Positions 18,851 through 28,452 of a DNA stretch of 43,595 nucleotides are shown here, piece by piece. Origin of the DNA: Candidatus Woesearchaeota archaeon. Its GTDB lineage: Archaea > Nanobdellota > Nanobdellia > Woesearchaeales > SKGA01. How positions within the stretch are numbered: the stretch's first letter is position 1; every line of letters begins with the position of its first letter. The notes under the pieces were generated by a model. The model was not told the DNA's origin, did not search any database, and worked only from the letters and a program-made list of their open reading frames with translations. Position numbers and translations under genes: made by a program. The DNA is taken from NCBI GenBank assembly GCA_016926395.1, contig JAFGOT010000012.1, forward strand, positions 1 through 43,595, written 5' to 3'.

Positions 18851-20891
18851 TTTGTAATTCTTCCAACTCTTTTTTTGTTTGTTCTAATTCAGCTCTCTTG
18901 TGTGGATGTTGCTTAACATCATATTCAAGAGTTTTTAGTTTTTTTGTTAACTTTTCAATATTTTCTTTTTTAGTTATTTCTGCTTGACAATCAGCACATA
19001 ATTCGTTTCCTAATGAACAATAACTACATTTTGAACATGAATGATGGTACTTAACAAAAATCTTTAACAACATTTGTTTATCTAAGTAAATGAATTGTTT
19101 TTTTGCTCGATGACATAAACGATTACACTCAGCGCGAGTTTGTTCTAAAACTGGCTTTGGTGATGCAACAACAACAATTTCTGATTCACTATCACTAACA
19201 CACCTTGCAACTTGTCTGATAATTGTTCTTGAAAAGTCCGTATTACTTGATGAGTCCCTCATAGATTTAAGTACAAAACTTGTTAATACGCGTTTATCAT
19301 CAATGTGCAAGTATCCTTCTGCATCGGTTATTTCTGCAGGACCGTGAGGATTTGGTGTCACACCCAAAATAGAACAGATTATTTCAGTTAAATCTTGAAT
19401 ATCATCTTTGTTTGGAGCAAGATTTTTATCTTCATAATAATTATCAAGTGCACTAGAAATGTTATTAAGATGACGAATACCATATTTTGTTTCTGTTGCA
19501 TCAATATTAAATTCTTTAATTGCTTCATAATTATATGTAGGTCTAGTAATTGTCAACTCATCATTTAAAAAACTTAAAACAGGTAAATTTGTTTGACCAA
19601 ATTCTCTTGCCACAACTCGTTTATCATCACTATTAAAGAAAAATAATTGCACTTTATCAACGTCAGCAATATCGCCTTTCCAATTACAAGAATCACACAC
19701 TAAAGAGTCATCTTCTCTTGAAAGAAACGACTTACATTGAGGACACAAAAAATCTGTTTGCTTCATCAATATCCCTTTATCATACAAAATATCCAACATA
19801 TATAATATTGATTGTATCTTTTCGTTATTACTTGAAAATTGACCATCAAGTTTATCAAAGAAAATTAACTTAAGGAGAGATAATGCATTTTTATAATAAT
19901 TAGGTCTTTCATTATTGAAATCTGATAAGGACAACTCTTCAGGAAGAGGAAATTCTTTTAATTCTACATAATCTTCAAAAATGTCTTCAATAAGTTTTGT
20001 TAATACTTCAACCTCATCAAGAGCAACTTTTCTTCTGAAAAAAATTCTTCCCTCATCTCGGTTAATACCACAATTTAATTTGAAATCATCAAGAATATGT
20101 TCTGCATAAAGACTGACTTCCGCTCCAACTTCTAATGCTGAACGATAAATTGTACTCATCATAAGATTTCCTTCAAACCTTGATGTTAATCGTTCAGAAC
20201 CAACGTCATCACCATTCAAAATGTGAATGGAACAGCTAGATAATCGATTTGATTTTTCCTTCCAGAGTTTTATTTGAGTATCATGAAATCGTAAGATAAG
20301 AAAATCAATATCAAAAACAGAAGAGAATAAATCTTTAACTTCATCTGCTAAATCCATATTTTTTGTAATAGCAAAAAATAATGAAGTTCCTTCAACATGA
20401 ATAAATAAACAGGAATCTAAAAACTCAACTTCTTTATTATTTCCTTTCTTATCTTTATAGGTAAATACACCCAAGGAATCATATTCAAAAATTCTAAAAA
20501 TTCCTTTTTGATAAATTCTTCTTAAAACAGGTTCATCATCACTCAGTTCATCAGTATCGCGTAAATTAGCTAAAGCATCATCATCAAGGTCAACCATAGA
20601 AGATAAATTATTCTCAACTATTTTTTCATTAATATGCTCCACATACGAATCAACAACAGAAGTAGACCGATAAAGATAAAGCGTTATAGGCCCTTCAAAA
20701 ATACAAATTTCTTTCAACCAATCGACATCTGCATCTGAAAGAGAATTGACTAATTCAATACGTAAATCTTGTGCTTTTTTTGTTGGAGTCCGTTTAATTT
20801 CATACTTATCCAAAAATAAATCAAGTAAACGTGTGGGAACATATTCATCTAAGAACCGCTCCACTTCATCAGTGTCATAAGTCTCTACCAT
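18834..20891 (-). CDS. Large Cys-cluster protein of unknown function, possible replication or nuclease partner
   Basis: Zinc ribbon CPQCKSFLSREDDSLVCDSC; C-terminal CSKCSYCSLGNELCADC; start of the polymerase-like ORF overlaps its end by 17 bp. Confidence 0.6.
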   Translation of the reverse strand: MVETYDTDEVERFLDEYVPTRLLDLFLDKYEIKRTPTKKAQDLRIELVNSLSDADVDWLKEICIFEGPITLYLYRSTSVVDSYVEHINEKIVENNLSSMVDLDDDALANLRDTDELSDDEPVLRRIYQKGIFRIFEYDSLGVFTYKDKKGNNKEVEFLDSCLFIHVEGTSLFFAITKNMDLADEVKDLFSSVFDIDFLILRFHDTQIKLWKEKSNRLSSCSIHILNGDDVGSERLTSRFEGNLMMSTIYRSALEVGAEVSLYAEHILDDFKLNCGINRDEGRIFFRRKVALDEVEVLTKLIEDIFEDYVELKEFPLPEELSLSDFNNERPNYYKNALSLLKLIFFDKLDGQFSSNNEKIQSILYMLDILYDKGILMKQTDFLCPQCKSFLSREDDSLVCDSCNWKGDIADVDKVQLFFFNSDDKRVVAREFGQTNLPVLSFLNDELTITRPTYNYEAIKEFNIDATETKYGIRHLNNISSALDNYYEDKNLAPNKDDIQDLTEIICSILGVTPNPHGPAEITDAEGYLHIDDKRVLTSFVLKSMRDSSSNTDFSRTIIRQVARCVSDSESEIVVVASPKPVLEQTRAECNRLCHRAKKQFIYLDKQMLLKIFVKYHHSCSKCSYCSLGNELCADCQAEITKKENIEKLTKKLKTLEYDVKQHPHKRAELEQTKKELEELQNGLAI

Positions 20892-21081
20892 AGTGTTACA
20901 ATATATAGGTTGTATTTATTCATTTCGAATACTTGGCCAAAACAAGGATAAAAAACAGCAAAATTGGACAAAAAAATCAACCCTTATTAAACGAGACATA
21001 TAACATGTAATGTTAACACAGAACCATTCTAAGCAATGTGTAAACACAATACGCAACATACCAATAATAGGACTAATTCCC

Positions 21082-21996
21082 TTAACTAATACTATTTGAT
21101 GCTGTTTTCTCCTTAAGCAGTAATACCTCACTAAGTTTCTTTGCAACTTGCTTATACCAAAACTCTGCTTGTTGATTTTTAGCTAAATAATGATTTGCTC
21201 CAATACTGTTTGAAGCACGGCCTTGTATAAAATCTGCTACTCCTTCCGGTACTCCATTATACAGTAAAAAGTTATATTGCCACTTACGAAGATACTTAGC
21301 ATTAAACGTAGCTTTTTTGTTATATACATCTTGTAATCTGTTATTACTTCCAGTTATTCTTTTCAGTTTCTCATAAACAAATAATGGTAAAAAGACTGTG
21401 TTAATATTCTTAGTTTTACGATTATTAGCAACCGAGTATGACACAAAACCGTCGTTTATCTTAAACTTATTAACATCAAACGTTTTTAAGAAATCTAAAC
21501 ATTCAACAAAACGGATTCCTGATGTAGCAAGTATCAAAAATATCAGTTCTAAATCTTCGTTTTCTTTAAGAGCCGTATAACAACTTAACACATCTTCATT
21601 ACTCGGAACATAATAATCATTACCATCCCTACCTAACTTCAAAACCTTACGATAACGCACCAATACATCGTCTTCAAGCAACTCCAACTCTTCACAGAAG
21701 TTTAGATATACCCTACAAGCTTTAACCTTATTTCGTCTTCCTGACGGTTCTGATACAATATATTGACTAAGTTCGAACGGACTATCAAAGGACTTATCTC
21801 TAAAGAATCTGTTAAAATAAGAACGAATTCCTTTAACGTAACCAGTACCGAATTTAGTACTAAGCCAAGAGATAAAATCATCTCCTCTAACAAAATTTAG
21901 GCAGTTAACGTGGGCCTCTTTGTGATGCTCATTTTGAGAATTAAGAGTTTCAACAGCTCTCCGTGATGAATGAGAAATATATGGTGACCCCAGGAG
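21082..21996 (-). CDS. Tyrosine integrase C-terminal fragment (intC)
   Basis: Catalytic-type motifs ATSGIRFVECLDF, KYLRKWQ, IQGRASNSIGANHYL. By-eye extension of the track ORF (21082-21687) stays open to the att core without ATG/GTG: ...LLGSPYISHSSRRAVETLNSQNEHHKEAHVNCLNFVRGDDFISWLSTKFGTGYVKGIRSYFNRFF... Confidence 0.85.
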   Translation of the reverse strand, partial: LLGSPYISHSSRRAVETLNSQNEHHKEAHVNCLNFVRGDDFISWLSTKFGTGYVKGIRSYFNRFFRDKSFDSPFELSQYIVSEPSGRRNKVKACRVYLNFCEELELLEDDVLVRYRKVLKLGRDGNDYYVPSNEDVLSCYTALKENEDLELIFLILATSGIRFVECLDFLKTFDVNKFKINDGFVSYSVANNRKTKNINTVFLPLFVYEKLKRITGSNNRLQDVYNKKATFNAKYLRKWQYNFLLYNGVPEGVADFIQGRASNSIGANHYLAKNQQAEFWYKQVAKKLSEVLLLKEKTASNSIS

Positions 21997-21997
21997 G
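21981..21997. repeat. tRNA-proximal att site (17-bp direct repeat)
   Basis: atggtgaccccaggagg spans the tRNA-Arg 3' end. Confidence 0.9.
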
Positions 21998-22059
21998 ATT
22001 CGAACCCCCGACCTGCCGGTCCGAAGCCGGCCGCTCTATCCAAGCTAAGCCATGGGGCC
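21982..22059 (-). tRNA. tRNA-Arg (anticodon TCG), CCA encoded
   Basis: Cloverleaf by eye: GGCCCCA/TGGGGTC acceptor, GCTT/GAGC D-stem, GCCGG-CTTCGGA-CCGGC anticodon arm, GGGGG-TTCGAAT-CCTCC T-arm, CCA. Confidence 0.95.
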
Positions 22060-22159
22060 AAAGAGAAAAACTCGTTTGTTTTGAGTTTAGTAATATTTGG
22101 TCTGGCTTATAGAAATCAAGAACAATAATTCCATTTATAAAGATTGTCGTTAGAAATAA

Positions 22160-22273
22160 GTTTTAAAAAATAAAAAATAGAGGGAATTTCACCCCCTGGT
22201 TTGCGTGCTTAAACCAACCACTGCCTAGCACGCATCACTGTATGATAATAAAACGGCGAATAATTATTCGCCG
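22160..22273 (-). ncRNA. Structured 3' region / terminator downstream of 22264-22758
   Basis: 20-bp palindrome CGGCGAATAATTATTCGCCG (22254-22273), GCGTGCT/AGCACGC stem (22203-22209/22227-22233), then T-rich tract on the minus strand. Confidence 0.45.
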
Positions 22274-22758
22274 CAGTAAAAGATCTTCTCAACTTGAACA
22301 TCAATTGGAGCTGTGTTATTCCTATCGATTGCTTGTTGGGAAGGGGTTTTTTCTGTCACACCTTGTTGAGAGGAAGAAGCAACTCTATTTTGAGCTTGTT
22401 GGTTGCTTTTTATGGTTGCTACAGCGGAGTGCAGTTCTTTTAATGCTTCCATTGTAGAAGATAGATTTCGCTCAAGAGTTGCTATTCGATTTTCAGAGAA
22501 TTGTTTGTAACGCGAGAACATTTGTTGTTGTTCTGCTAGACGGAGTGCAAAATTAGAATTTTCAGTTGCAGATTCTATTTGGGTAGTGATGTTTCTTCTT
22601 GACTCATCTAAATGAGATTGAGAACCAGGTACTACGTGTTGAGAACCGTTTCGAGTTATTACTGCTGTATCTCGAATACTGCTAATCGATTCTTGAGACA
22701 AGCCGCAATTAAGCAAGTCTTGCTCGATTTGAAAACTGGTGTTTGAGTTAATCTCCAT
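22264..22758 (-). CDS. Hypothetical coiled-coil protein
   Basis: 164 aa, heptad-like central region. Confidence 0.6.
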   Translation of the reverse strand: MEINSNTSFQIEQDLLNCGLSQESISSIRDTAVITRNGSQHVVPGSQSHLDESRRNITTQIESATENSNFALRLAEQQQMFSRYKQFSENRIATLERNLSSTMEALKELHSAVATIKSNQQAQNRVASSSQQGVTEKTPSQQAIDRNNTAPIDVQVEKIFYCGE

Positions 22759-22891
22759 CTTACTTCTTTTTATGAGTGAGGTTATTTATAAACATTTCGC
22801 TATATTTATATCTCAGTATAGTAATTCCCACCCTAATTGAAGAAATCTTTTTAAACAAATAAAAGAAAAAAGAAAAACAGGTGCTAATATT

Positions 22892-23242
22892 ATGAAAAAA
22901 ATAATCCTATTAATTGCAGTTCTTAGCTTATTAACATTAAGTGCTTGTTCACTTGAAGGAGATAGCCCAACATGGGATCACTTGCAAAATCAAGACCCAT
23001 CAAAAATCCATCGAGATGTTGGAGTTGAAAATCCAGACGTTCCTACAACTGATGACCCAAGATGTCTTGGACAATACACAAGCGACGATGTAACGTATAG
23101 AGATTTAGAAATCAGAGCAAAAACAGAGAATAACATCGATTTATGTTATGAAATGCCTGATGAACCATTAGTTGTTTCATGTCCTGGACAAGTTACACTA
23201 ATATATTATAGTAAGGCGCGATGTCTTGAGATGTTAAGTTAA
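22892..23242 (+). CDS. Small lipoprotein
   Basis: Lipobox LTLSAC after a hydrophobic signal. Confidence 0.65.
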   Translation: MKKIILLIAVLSLLTLSACSLEGDSPTWDHLQNQDPSKIHRDVGVENPDVPTTDDPRCLGQYTSDDVTYRDLEIRAKTENNIDLCYEMPDEPLVVSCPGQVTLIYYSKARCLEMLS

Positions 23243-23899
23243 ATGGATCTTAAAACATTAAAGAAGGTTTTCTTAAACCTTCAAACTTTCACTTCTGATT
23301 TGCCCGTTCCTCTTGTGGAATTGACAATGATTCAAACCAATGACCCGTTTAAGGTATTGGTTGCAACAATTCTTAGTGCTAGAACAAAGGATTCTCTTAC
23401 AATAACAATCCTTCCAAAATTGTTTGAAAAAGTAAAAACAATAGATGACCTAAAAAAAATCAAACAAGAACAACTTGAAAAATTAATTTACCCAATTGGA
23501 TTTTACAAAAACAAAGCTAAGTTTCTAAAACAACTACCAAAAGCATTAGATGAAAAATTTAATGGAGTTATTCCTCAAATAGTTGAAGAAGTAGTGTTAC
23601 TTCCAGGTGTTGGAAGAAAGACAGCGAATTTAGTTGTTAGTGTTGGTTTTGACAAACCTGCAATTTGTGTTGATACTCACGTTCATAAAATAATGAATAG
23701 GTTTGGATTTCTAGAAACAAAAAACCCTCTTGAAACAGAGATGGAACTTAGAAAAAAATTACCACAAAATATGTGGCAGGAAACAAACAGAATAATTGTT
23801 GCATTTGGACAATATCAATGCGTTCCTGTAAGTCCAAAATGTTCAAGTTGTCCTGTGAAAAAATATTGTGAAAGAAAAGGAGTTATGAAAAGTCGTTAA
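23243..23899 (+). CDS. nth: Endonuclease III
   Basis: LLPGVGRKTANLVVSVGFDKPAICVDTHVHKIMNRFG; C-terminal [4Fe-4S] cluster C..C...C. Confidence 0.95.
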   Translation: MDLKTLKKVFLNLQTFTSDLPVPLVELTMIQTNDPFKVLVATILSARTKDSLTITILPKLFEKVKTIDDLKKIKQEQLEKLIYPIGFYKNKAKFLKQLPKALDEKFNGVIPQIVEEVVLLPGVGRKTANLVVSVGFDKPAICVDTHVHKIMNRFGFLETKNPLETEMELRKKLPQNMWQETNRIIVAFGQYQCVPVSPKCSSCPVKKYCERKGVMKSR

Positions 23900-24444
23900 A
23901 ATTTAACATTTCTCCAACGCATATTTTTGTAGGATTGATTAACCTTATCAGTTAAAGAATCAAACTGCAAGGAGTCATAACCTGAACTATTTGCGATGAT
24001 TGCTTTTGAATCCTCAATAAAGTCCAAAGAAAAATGATTTATCTTAGCAGTCTTGCCTGAACTAACAGGAAATTGAATATCATTAAACAAAAAATAATGA
24101 AGACCATCATAGTGAGGTCTATTCAAAACAATTATGGAATCACGAAGAGATTTTGATTCAATAAAAGAAGAAACACGTCTTAAATCATTTACTAAAGCTC
24201 TACGATTAGTGTTAAGAAGATTTTGAACATTAAATTCCAAAGAATAATTATTAAGTGGAACAGAATGAACGTTTAATTCAGAAACAGAATGAACATCTTG
24301 ACTTCCTTGAAGTCTTGCAACTTGAAAAGCAACTGCTAAAGGAATAACATGTTGGGAAGAATAAACATCTCCTTTCATATCTTCTGAGAAATCTACAGTC
24401 TCGTCTAATTTTTTATTACCATTTACTAAATATATTTTACTCAT
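23896..24444 (-). CDS. Hypothetical protein (start trimmed to MSKIYLVNGNK)
   Basis: The longer ORF overlaps the downstream prenyltransferase; the internal Met is more plausible. Confidence 0.55.
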   Translation of the reverse strand: MSKIYLVNGNKKLDETVDFSEDMKGDVYSSQHVIPLAVAFQVARLQGSQDVHSVSELNVHSVPLNNYSLEFNVQNLLNTNRRALVNDLRRVSSFIESKSLRDSIIVLNRPHYDGLHYFLFNDIQFPVSSGKTAKINHFSLDFIEDSKAIIANSSGYDSLQFDSLTDKVNQSYKNMRWRNVKF

Positions 24445-24475
24445 CGGAAAGCTAAGAAAGAAGTATTTGTTTAAA

Positions 24476-25171
24476 TTACTTTCCAAAACGCCTATCTCGA
24501 CTTTTAAAATCATCAATACAATTTAAAAAAGTCTCTTTATCAAGTTCAGGCCAAAGCTTGTCAACAAAAAACCACTCGCTATAAGCTGACTGCCACACTA
24601 AAAAATTACTGGTTCGAATATCACCACCAGTTCGAATGATTAAATCAGGTTGATCTTTAAGATACACATAATTATTAATTAAATCAATATCAATTTCCAA
24701 AGGATTTACTCTTCCTTCTTTAACATCATTTGCGATTTTATGAACGGCTTCAACAATCTCTTCTTGACCACCATACGCAATACAAAGATTCACAATAAAG
24801 TTATCATGTTTTGAAGTTTTTTCTTCTAAATCAGCAATGCCTTGAGCAATATCAGAAGGTAATAAATCTTTTCGACCAATATGATTTACTTTTAACCGCT
24901 TAGTCATAATAGTAGATTCTTCACCCCAATTTTTCAGTTCTTTTCTAAATAAATTAAGTAAGAAATCAAGTTCATGCTTTGGGCGATTCAAATTCTGAAT
25001 AGACAGAGCATAAATAGTGGCTTCTTTGATACCTGCTTCTTCGCACCAAGAAAGCATCTCTTCAAACTTTTGAGCACCATATTCATGACCTTTCCAAGGT
25101 TCTTTCATAAGGCGTTTTGCGAACCGCCGGTTACCATCCATGATGATACCAACGTGTAATCCTTCACTCAT
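24476..25171 (-). CDS. uppS: Cis-prenyltransferase (undecaprenyl/polyprenyl diphosphate synthase)
   Basis: HVGIIMDGNRRFAK, KHDNFIVNLCIAYGGQEEIVEA, DLIIRTGGDIRTSNFLVWQSAYSEWFF. Confidence 0.95.
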   Translation of the reverse strand: MSEGLHVGIIMDGNRRFAKRLMKEPWKGHEYGAQKFEEMLSWCEEAGIKEATIYALSIQNLNRPKHELDFLLNLFRKELKNWGEESTIMTKRLKVNHIGRKDLLPSDIAQGIADLEEKTSKHDNFIVNLCIAYGGQEEIVEAVHKIANDVKEGRVNPLEIDIDLINNYVYLKDQPDLIIRTGGDIRTSNFLVWQSAYSEWFFVDKLWPELDKETFLNCIDDFKSRDRRFGK

Positions 25172-25207
25172 AAAGCAAGAAAAGAAATAAATCCTTTTTA
25201 AATGTTT

Positions 25208-25417
25208 TTAAGATTTAGCCAAAGCCAAGTCAACATAATACTCAAGCTTTGAATCAGATAAATCAAGTAAAGAAATAAACTCATCTTTAATGGTTGTAAA
25301 TTCTTTTAAAATAGAAAGTAAATCTCGTCCAGGGTGAGAATTCATTAAATTCTCAAGTTTTCTTACTAAACGATTGTTATCAGTTTCTTCGTATTTTTTA
25401 ATTTCTGTAGACAACAA
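25208..25417 (-). CDS. Hypothetical protein
   Basis: 69-aa ORF. Confidence 0.45.
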   Translation of the reverse strand: MLSTEIKKYEETDNNRLVRKLENLMNSHPGRDLLSILKEFTTIKDEFISLLDLSDSKLEYYVDLALAKS

Positions 25418-25681
25418 GTATCACCTCAACTAAAACAAACAGAAACAAATTTGCTTTAAAAATAAATCTATACTAGAGAATATAAAGCCCAAAATAAGAA
25501 TTAGAGATAAAAACAAGACAAATTAGCCTTCTTTAAGTGTTAAAAAAGATAAAATACGAACCCCCATGCAAAATCAAGTGGTCAAATTCAAATAAAAAAA
25601 GCCAAATAGAAGGGAAAACTAACCGAAATTTTCCATTATATTTATAAATAAAAAGACGATTCTAGAGTATAAGTGATTACT

Positions 25682-25885
25682 ATGGGACGAATCAAAACTA
25701 AATTAATCAAAGCGTTGACAAACACTGCATATGACCAACATAAAGAGGACTTCACTGTGGACTTCAAAGACAATAAAGAAGTTATCAACAAAACTACAGG
25801 CGGAGACATTTCTAAAAAACTTAGAAACACAATTGCTGGCTATGCTACTCGAATGAAAAAACGAGATATAAAGAATCAACTTTAA
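25682..25885 (+). CDS. 30S ribosomal protein S17e
   Basis: MGRIKTKLIKALTNTAYDQHKEDFTVDFKDNKEVIN...SKKLRNTIAGYATRMKK. Confidence 0.9.
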   Translation: MGRIKTKLIKALTNTAYDQHKEDFTVDFKDNKEVINKTTGGDISKKLRNTIAGYATRMKKRDIKNQL

Positions 25886-25900
25886 TTTTGGTGAAACAAA

Positions 25901-26185
25901 ATGGAAGGAGCGGATAATTCTATTTTTGTAGGAACAAAACCATTCATGAACTACGTGACAGGCGTTGTTATTCAATTCACCACTAAAGATGCAAAAGAAG
26001 TTCTTGTTAAAGCAAGAGGAAAATTCATTTCCCGTGCTGTTGATGTTGCAGAAATCGCAGTTAAAAGATTTCTAAAAGATCAAATAAGAGTTCAAAGCAT
26101 CAATATTGATTCTGAAGAATTCGAGAATAAAGAAGGAAAAGACGTTCATGTCTCTACCATCGAAATTATTTTAGAGCGAATCTAA
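25901..26185 (+). CDS. albA: DNA/RNA-binding protein Alba
   Basis: IFVGTKPFMNYVTGVVIQF...VLVKARGKFISRAVDVAEIAVKRFL. Confidence 0.92.
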   Translation: MEGADNSIFVGTKPFMNYVTGVVIQFTTKDAKEVLVKARGKFISRAVDVAEIAVKRFLKDQIRVQSINIDSEEFENKEGKDVHVSTIEIILERI

Positions 26186-26221
26186 AATTATTTTCTTTTT
26201 TCTTTTATTATAATTCTAAAG

Positions 26222-27097
26222 TTAATTAAAAATTATTACCTTAACAGAATCTTTTTTTGAAAGACCAATTCTTAATTCGTCGGTTTCATCAAGAGTATAA
26301 ACATGATCCTTGGAGTCAAAAGAAAGAATATATCCGGATCTTAAAGGTTTTAGAATAACCTCTTCATCACCATCAATAATCCCTGAAGTAAACTCTTGGT
26401 GACGTTGTATGTGAGTATCTCTAACTATAAAACCATAAATAGGAAGATCATTAGCAAAAGAAGTTCCACCAGCATTCTTATACCACGAAGTACTTCCCAT
26501 ACCGGTTGAAAAAACAATACCTGAACAACCCTTAAAAACTTCAATCTTCTTATCCCAATAAATTTCAAAACTAGAAGTCTTATAAGCTTCTAAAGCTCCA
26601 AAATAAATATCATTAGTTGCTAGATTTGGAAGTTCTTTACCATTAATTTTAGCATACAAACGTTTCCAAGTTTCAATAATATAATCATTATTTTTCAGTC
26701 TGAGAAGAGATTCTTTAAGATTGTTTTCTGTCGCACTTGTTAAAGCACCAATACTTCCGGCAGCAGGATCCAAATCAGCATCGGAATTAATTCCAAAAAG
26801 AAGACTCTTCTTAAAATATTGAGCAGCATTTAGAAAAGTTCCATCTCCACCAAGAGTTATTATTAAATCAAAATCATCATCAGAATAATTTTCCATATTA
26901 GAATCTGAAGTATAAGTGATAGGAAAATCTAATTCTTTACTTAAATCTTTAAACTTTTTCTCAAGACGTTTTTGTTTTTGATGAGAAACCTCAAGAGCAG
27001 TCCTTCTTTTTTCGTCAAATCGTTTGAAAACATCTTTTTTAGATTCATAGTGTTCATAGCTAGTTGTTTTGATTACACATAATATTTTTTCAAACAT
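26222..27097 (-). CDS. NAD kinase
   Basis: DLIITLGGDGTFLNAAQYF ... FSTGMGSTSWY. Confidence 0.88.
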   Translation of the reverse strand: MFEKILCVIKTTSYEHYESKKDVFKRFDEKRRTALEVSHQKQKRLEKKFKDLSKELDFPITYTSDSNMENYSDDDFDLIITLGGDGTFLNAAQYFKKSLLFGINSDADLDPAAGSIGALTSATENNLKESLLRLKNNDYIIETWKRLYAKINGKELPNLATNDIYFGALEAYKTSSFEIYWDKKIEVFKGCSGIVFSTGMGSTSWYKNAGGTSFANDLPIYGFIVRDTHIQRHQEFTSGIIDGDEEVILKPLRSGYILSFDSKDHVYTLDETDELRIGLSKKDSVKVIIFN

Positions 27098-27197
27098 AAT
27101 TCCACATCAAGTTCATTTTCAATACGTTAATGGTGATAAATAAATCACTAGCCATTTATAATAGTAAGGGAAAAGTGAGTATTTAGATTAATATTAA

Positions 27198-27407
27198 TCA
27201 CGCGAGAATTCGCTTCTTTTTAGAAGATGATTTGTTTAATTCTTTTCGTATTGCTTTTACCTCAGAAATTAATTCAGCCATTTGATCATTAACTTTTGAT
27301 TGTTTCCAATTAAGATATAAAACATAAATTTGAAATGCAAATGCAACAACATAAATTATAACCATCAAAACAAAACTTCCTTGAATTAATTCTGGAGTTA
27401 GAGCCAT
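27198..27407 (-). CDS. Small membrane protein
   Basis: One TM helix, Lys-rich tail. Confidence 0.5.
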   Translation of the reverse strand: MALTPELIQGSFVLMVIIYVVAFAFQIYVLYLNWKQSKVNDQMAELISEVKAIRKELNKSSSKKKRILA

Positions 27408-28420
27408 TAGTAATCACCATATTCCTCTGCATATATTTGAATAATAAGAAGAGTGTAAGAGATAAGCAAAGGACCAATAAATAAACCTAAAAGTCCAAAA
27501 AGAGGAAGACCAATAAAAACACCAACTATAGTTACAAGAGGATGAATCTCACCAACTTTTTTCTGAATTATAGGACGCAGGAAACTATCAGAAATGTAAG
27601 AGAATACTCCCCAGATAATAAGACCAAGACCAGCACCATAACGATGATAAGAAAATATTTGAATTAAAGCAGCAGGAATCCAAATTATTGGAACACCAAG
27701 AACAGGAAGAAAAGAAACAACCAAAGCAATAAATCCCCAGAATATAGGACTATTTAGACCAAAAATCCAAAAACCAATACCAATGAAAACTCCTTGGAAT
27801 AAAGCAATCAAGCCACTTGCAACAACAGTTGCATAAGTTATATCTTTAAATTTTTTTACAAGTTTATCAGAATTCTTTTTACTAAAAGGAATGTATGGAC
27901 GAATAGATTCTTGAAAAGTTTCTTTTTGAACAAGCAAGAAAAATAATGTAAAATAAAATATTACTAAGTTTAGGAATACCTGAATAACGTTACCTGCTAA
28001 ATTAAATAACATATTACTAATCATCGAACTAGTTTTAGTAACTAATTCGTTTATTGAATTAGATAAGTCAACAGGAATAGAATACATTTGAGTAATTGAA
28101 GTTACCTTACCAACCCCATCAATAAGGGGTTGAGGATTAGAAATAATCTCTGTTACCTCCCCAACTAACAAAGATGAACCAATGAATAAAGGAATAAGAA
28201 CAACAAGAGTCGCGACGACCATAATAACACTCGCACTCATGCTTTTTGACCAACTGAATCTTTCTTGCAATTTAACATTTAAATTTTTGAATAGGAAAAA
28301 TATTAGAAAAGCACCAAAAAAAGCGTTAAAGAAAGGTTTTAGAGTCCAAAGCAAAAACACGACTAAAAATACAAGAAGAGCTGTTGCAAAATAGAATTTA
28401 AACCTATCATTTTGGGCCAT
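27407..28420 (-). CDS. AI-2E transporter family (PerM-like) membrane protein
   Basis: Polytopic; ALVVSFLPVLGVPIIWIPAAL...IQKKVGEIHPLVTIVGVFIGLPLFGLLGLFIGPLL. Confidence 0.9.
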   Translation of the reverse strand: MAQNDRFKFYFATALLVFLVVFLLWTLKPFFNAFFGAFLIFFLFKNLNVKLQERFSWSKSMSASVIMVVATLVVLIPLFIGSSLLVGEVTEIISNPQPLIDGVGKVTSITQMYSIPVDLSNSINELVTKTSSMISNMLFNLAGNVIQVFLNLVIFYFTLFFLLVQKETFQESIRPYIPFSKKNSDKLVKKFKDITYATVVASGLIALFQGVFIGIGFWIFGLNSPIFWGFIALVVSFLPVLGVPIIWIPAALIQIFSYHRYGAGLGLIIWGVFSYISDSFLRPIIQKKVGEIHPLVTIVGVFIGLPLFGLLGLFIGPLLISYTLLIIQIYAEEYGDY

Positions 28421-28452
28421 AAAACAATTTTAAGAAAAGAACTTTATAAAGA

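Larger units (their letters stand above)
14611..21997. mobile_element. Integrated archaeal element in tRNA-Arg with SSV-type split integrase
   Basis: 17-bp direct repeat at both ends, one copy being the tRNA-Arg 3' end; integrase N and C fragments at opposite ends in compatible frame; polymerase-like gene and transcription regulator inside. Confidence 0.88.

Noticed and set aside
20916-21146. 76-aa ORF on the minus strand next to the integrase
   Set aside because: Overlaps the end of the integrase catalytic ORF in another frame; no recognisable domain.
21702-21893. 63-aa ORF upstream of the track integrase ORF
   Set aside because: Alternative frame; the integrase frame itself is open through this region and gives a plausible SAM-like domain, so this ORF is a shadow.
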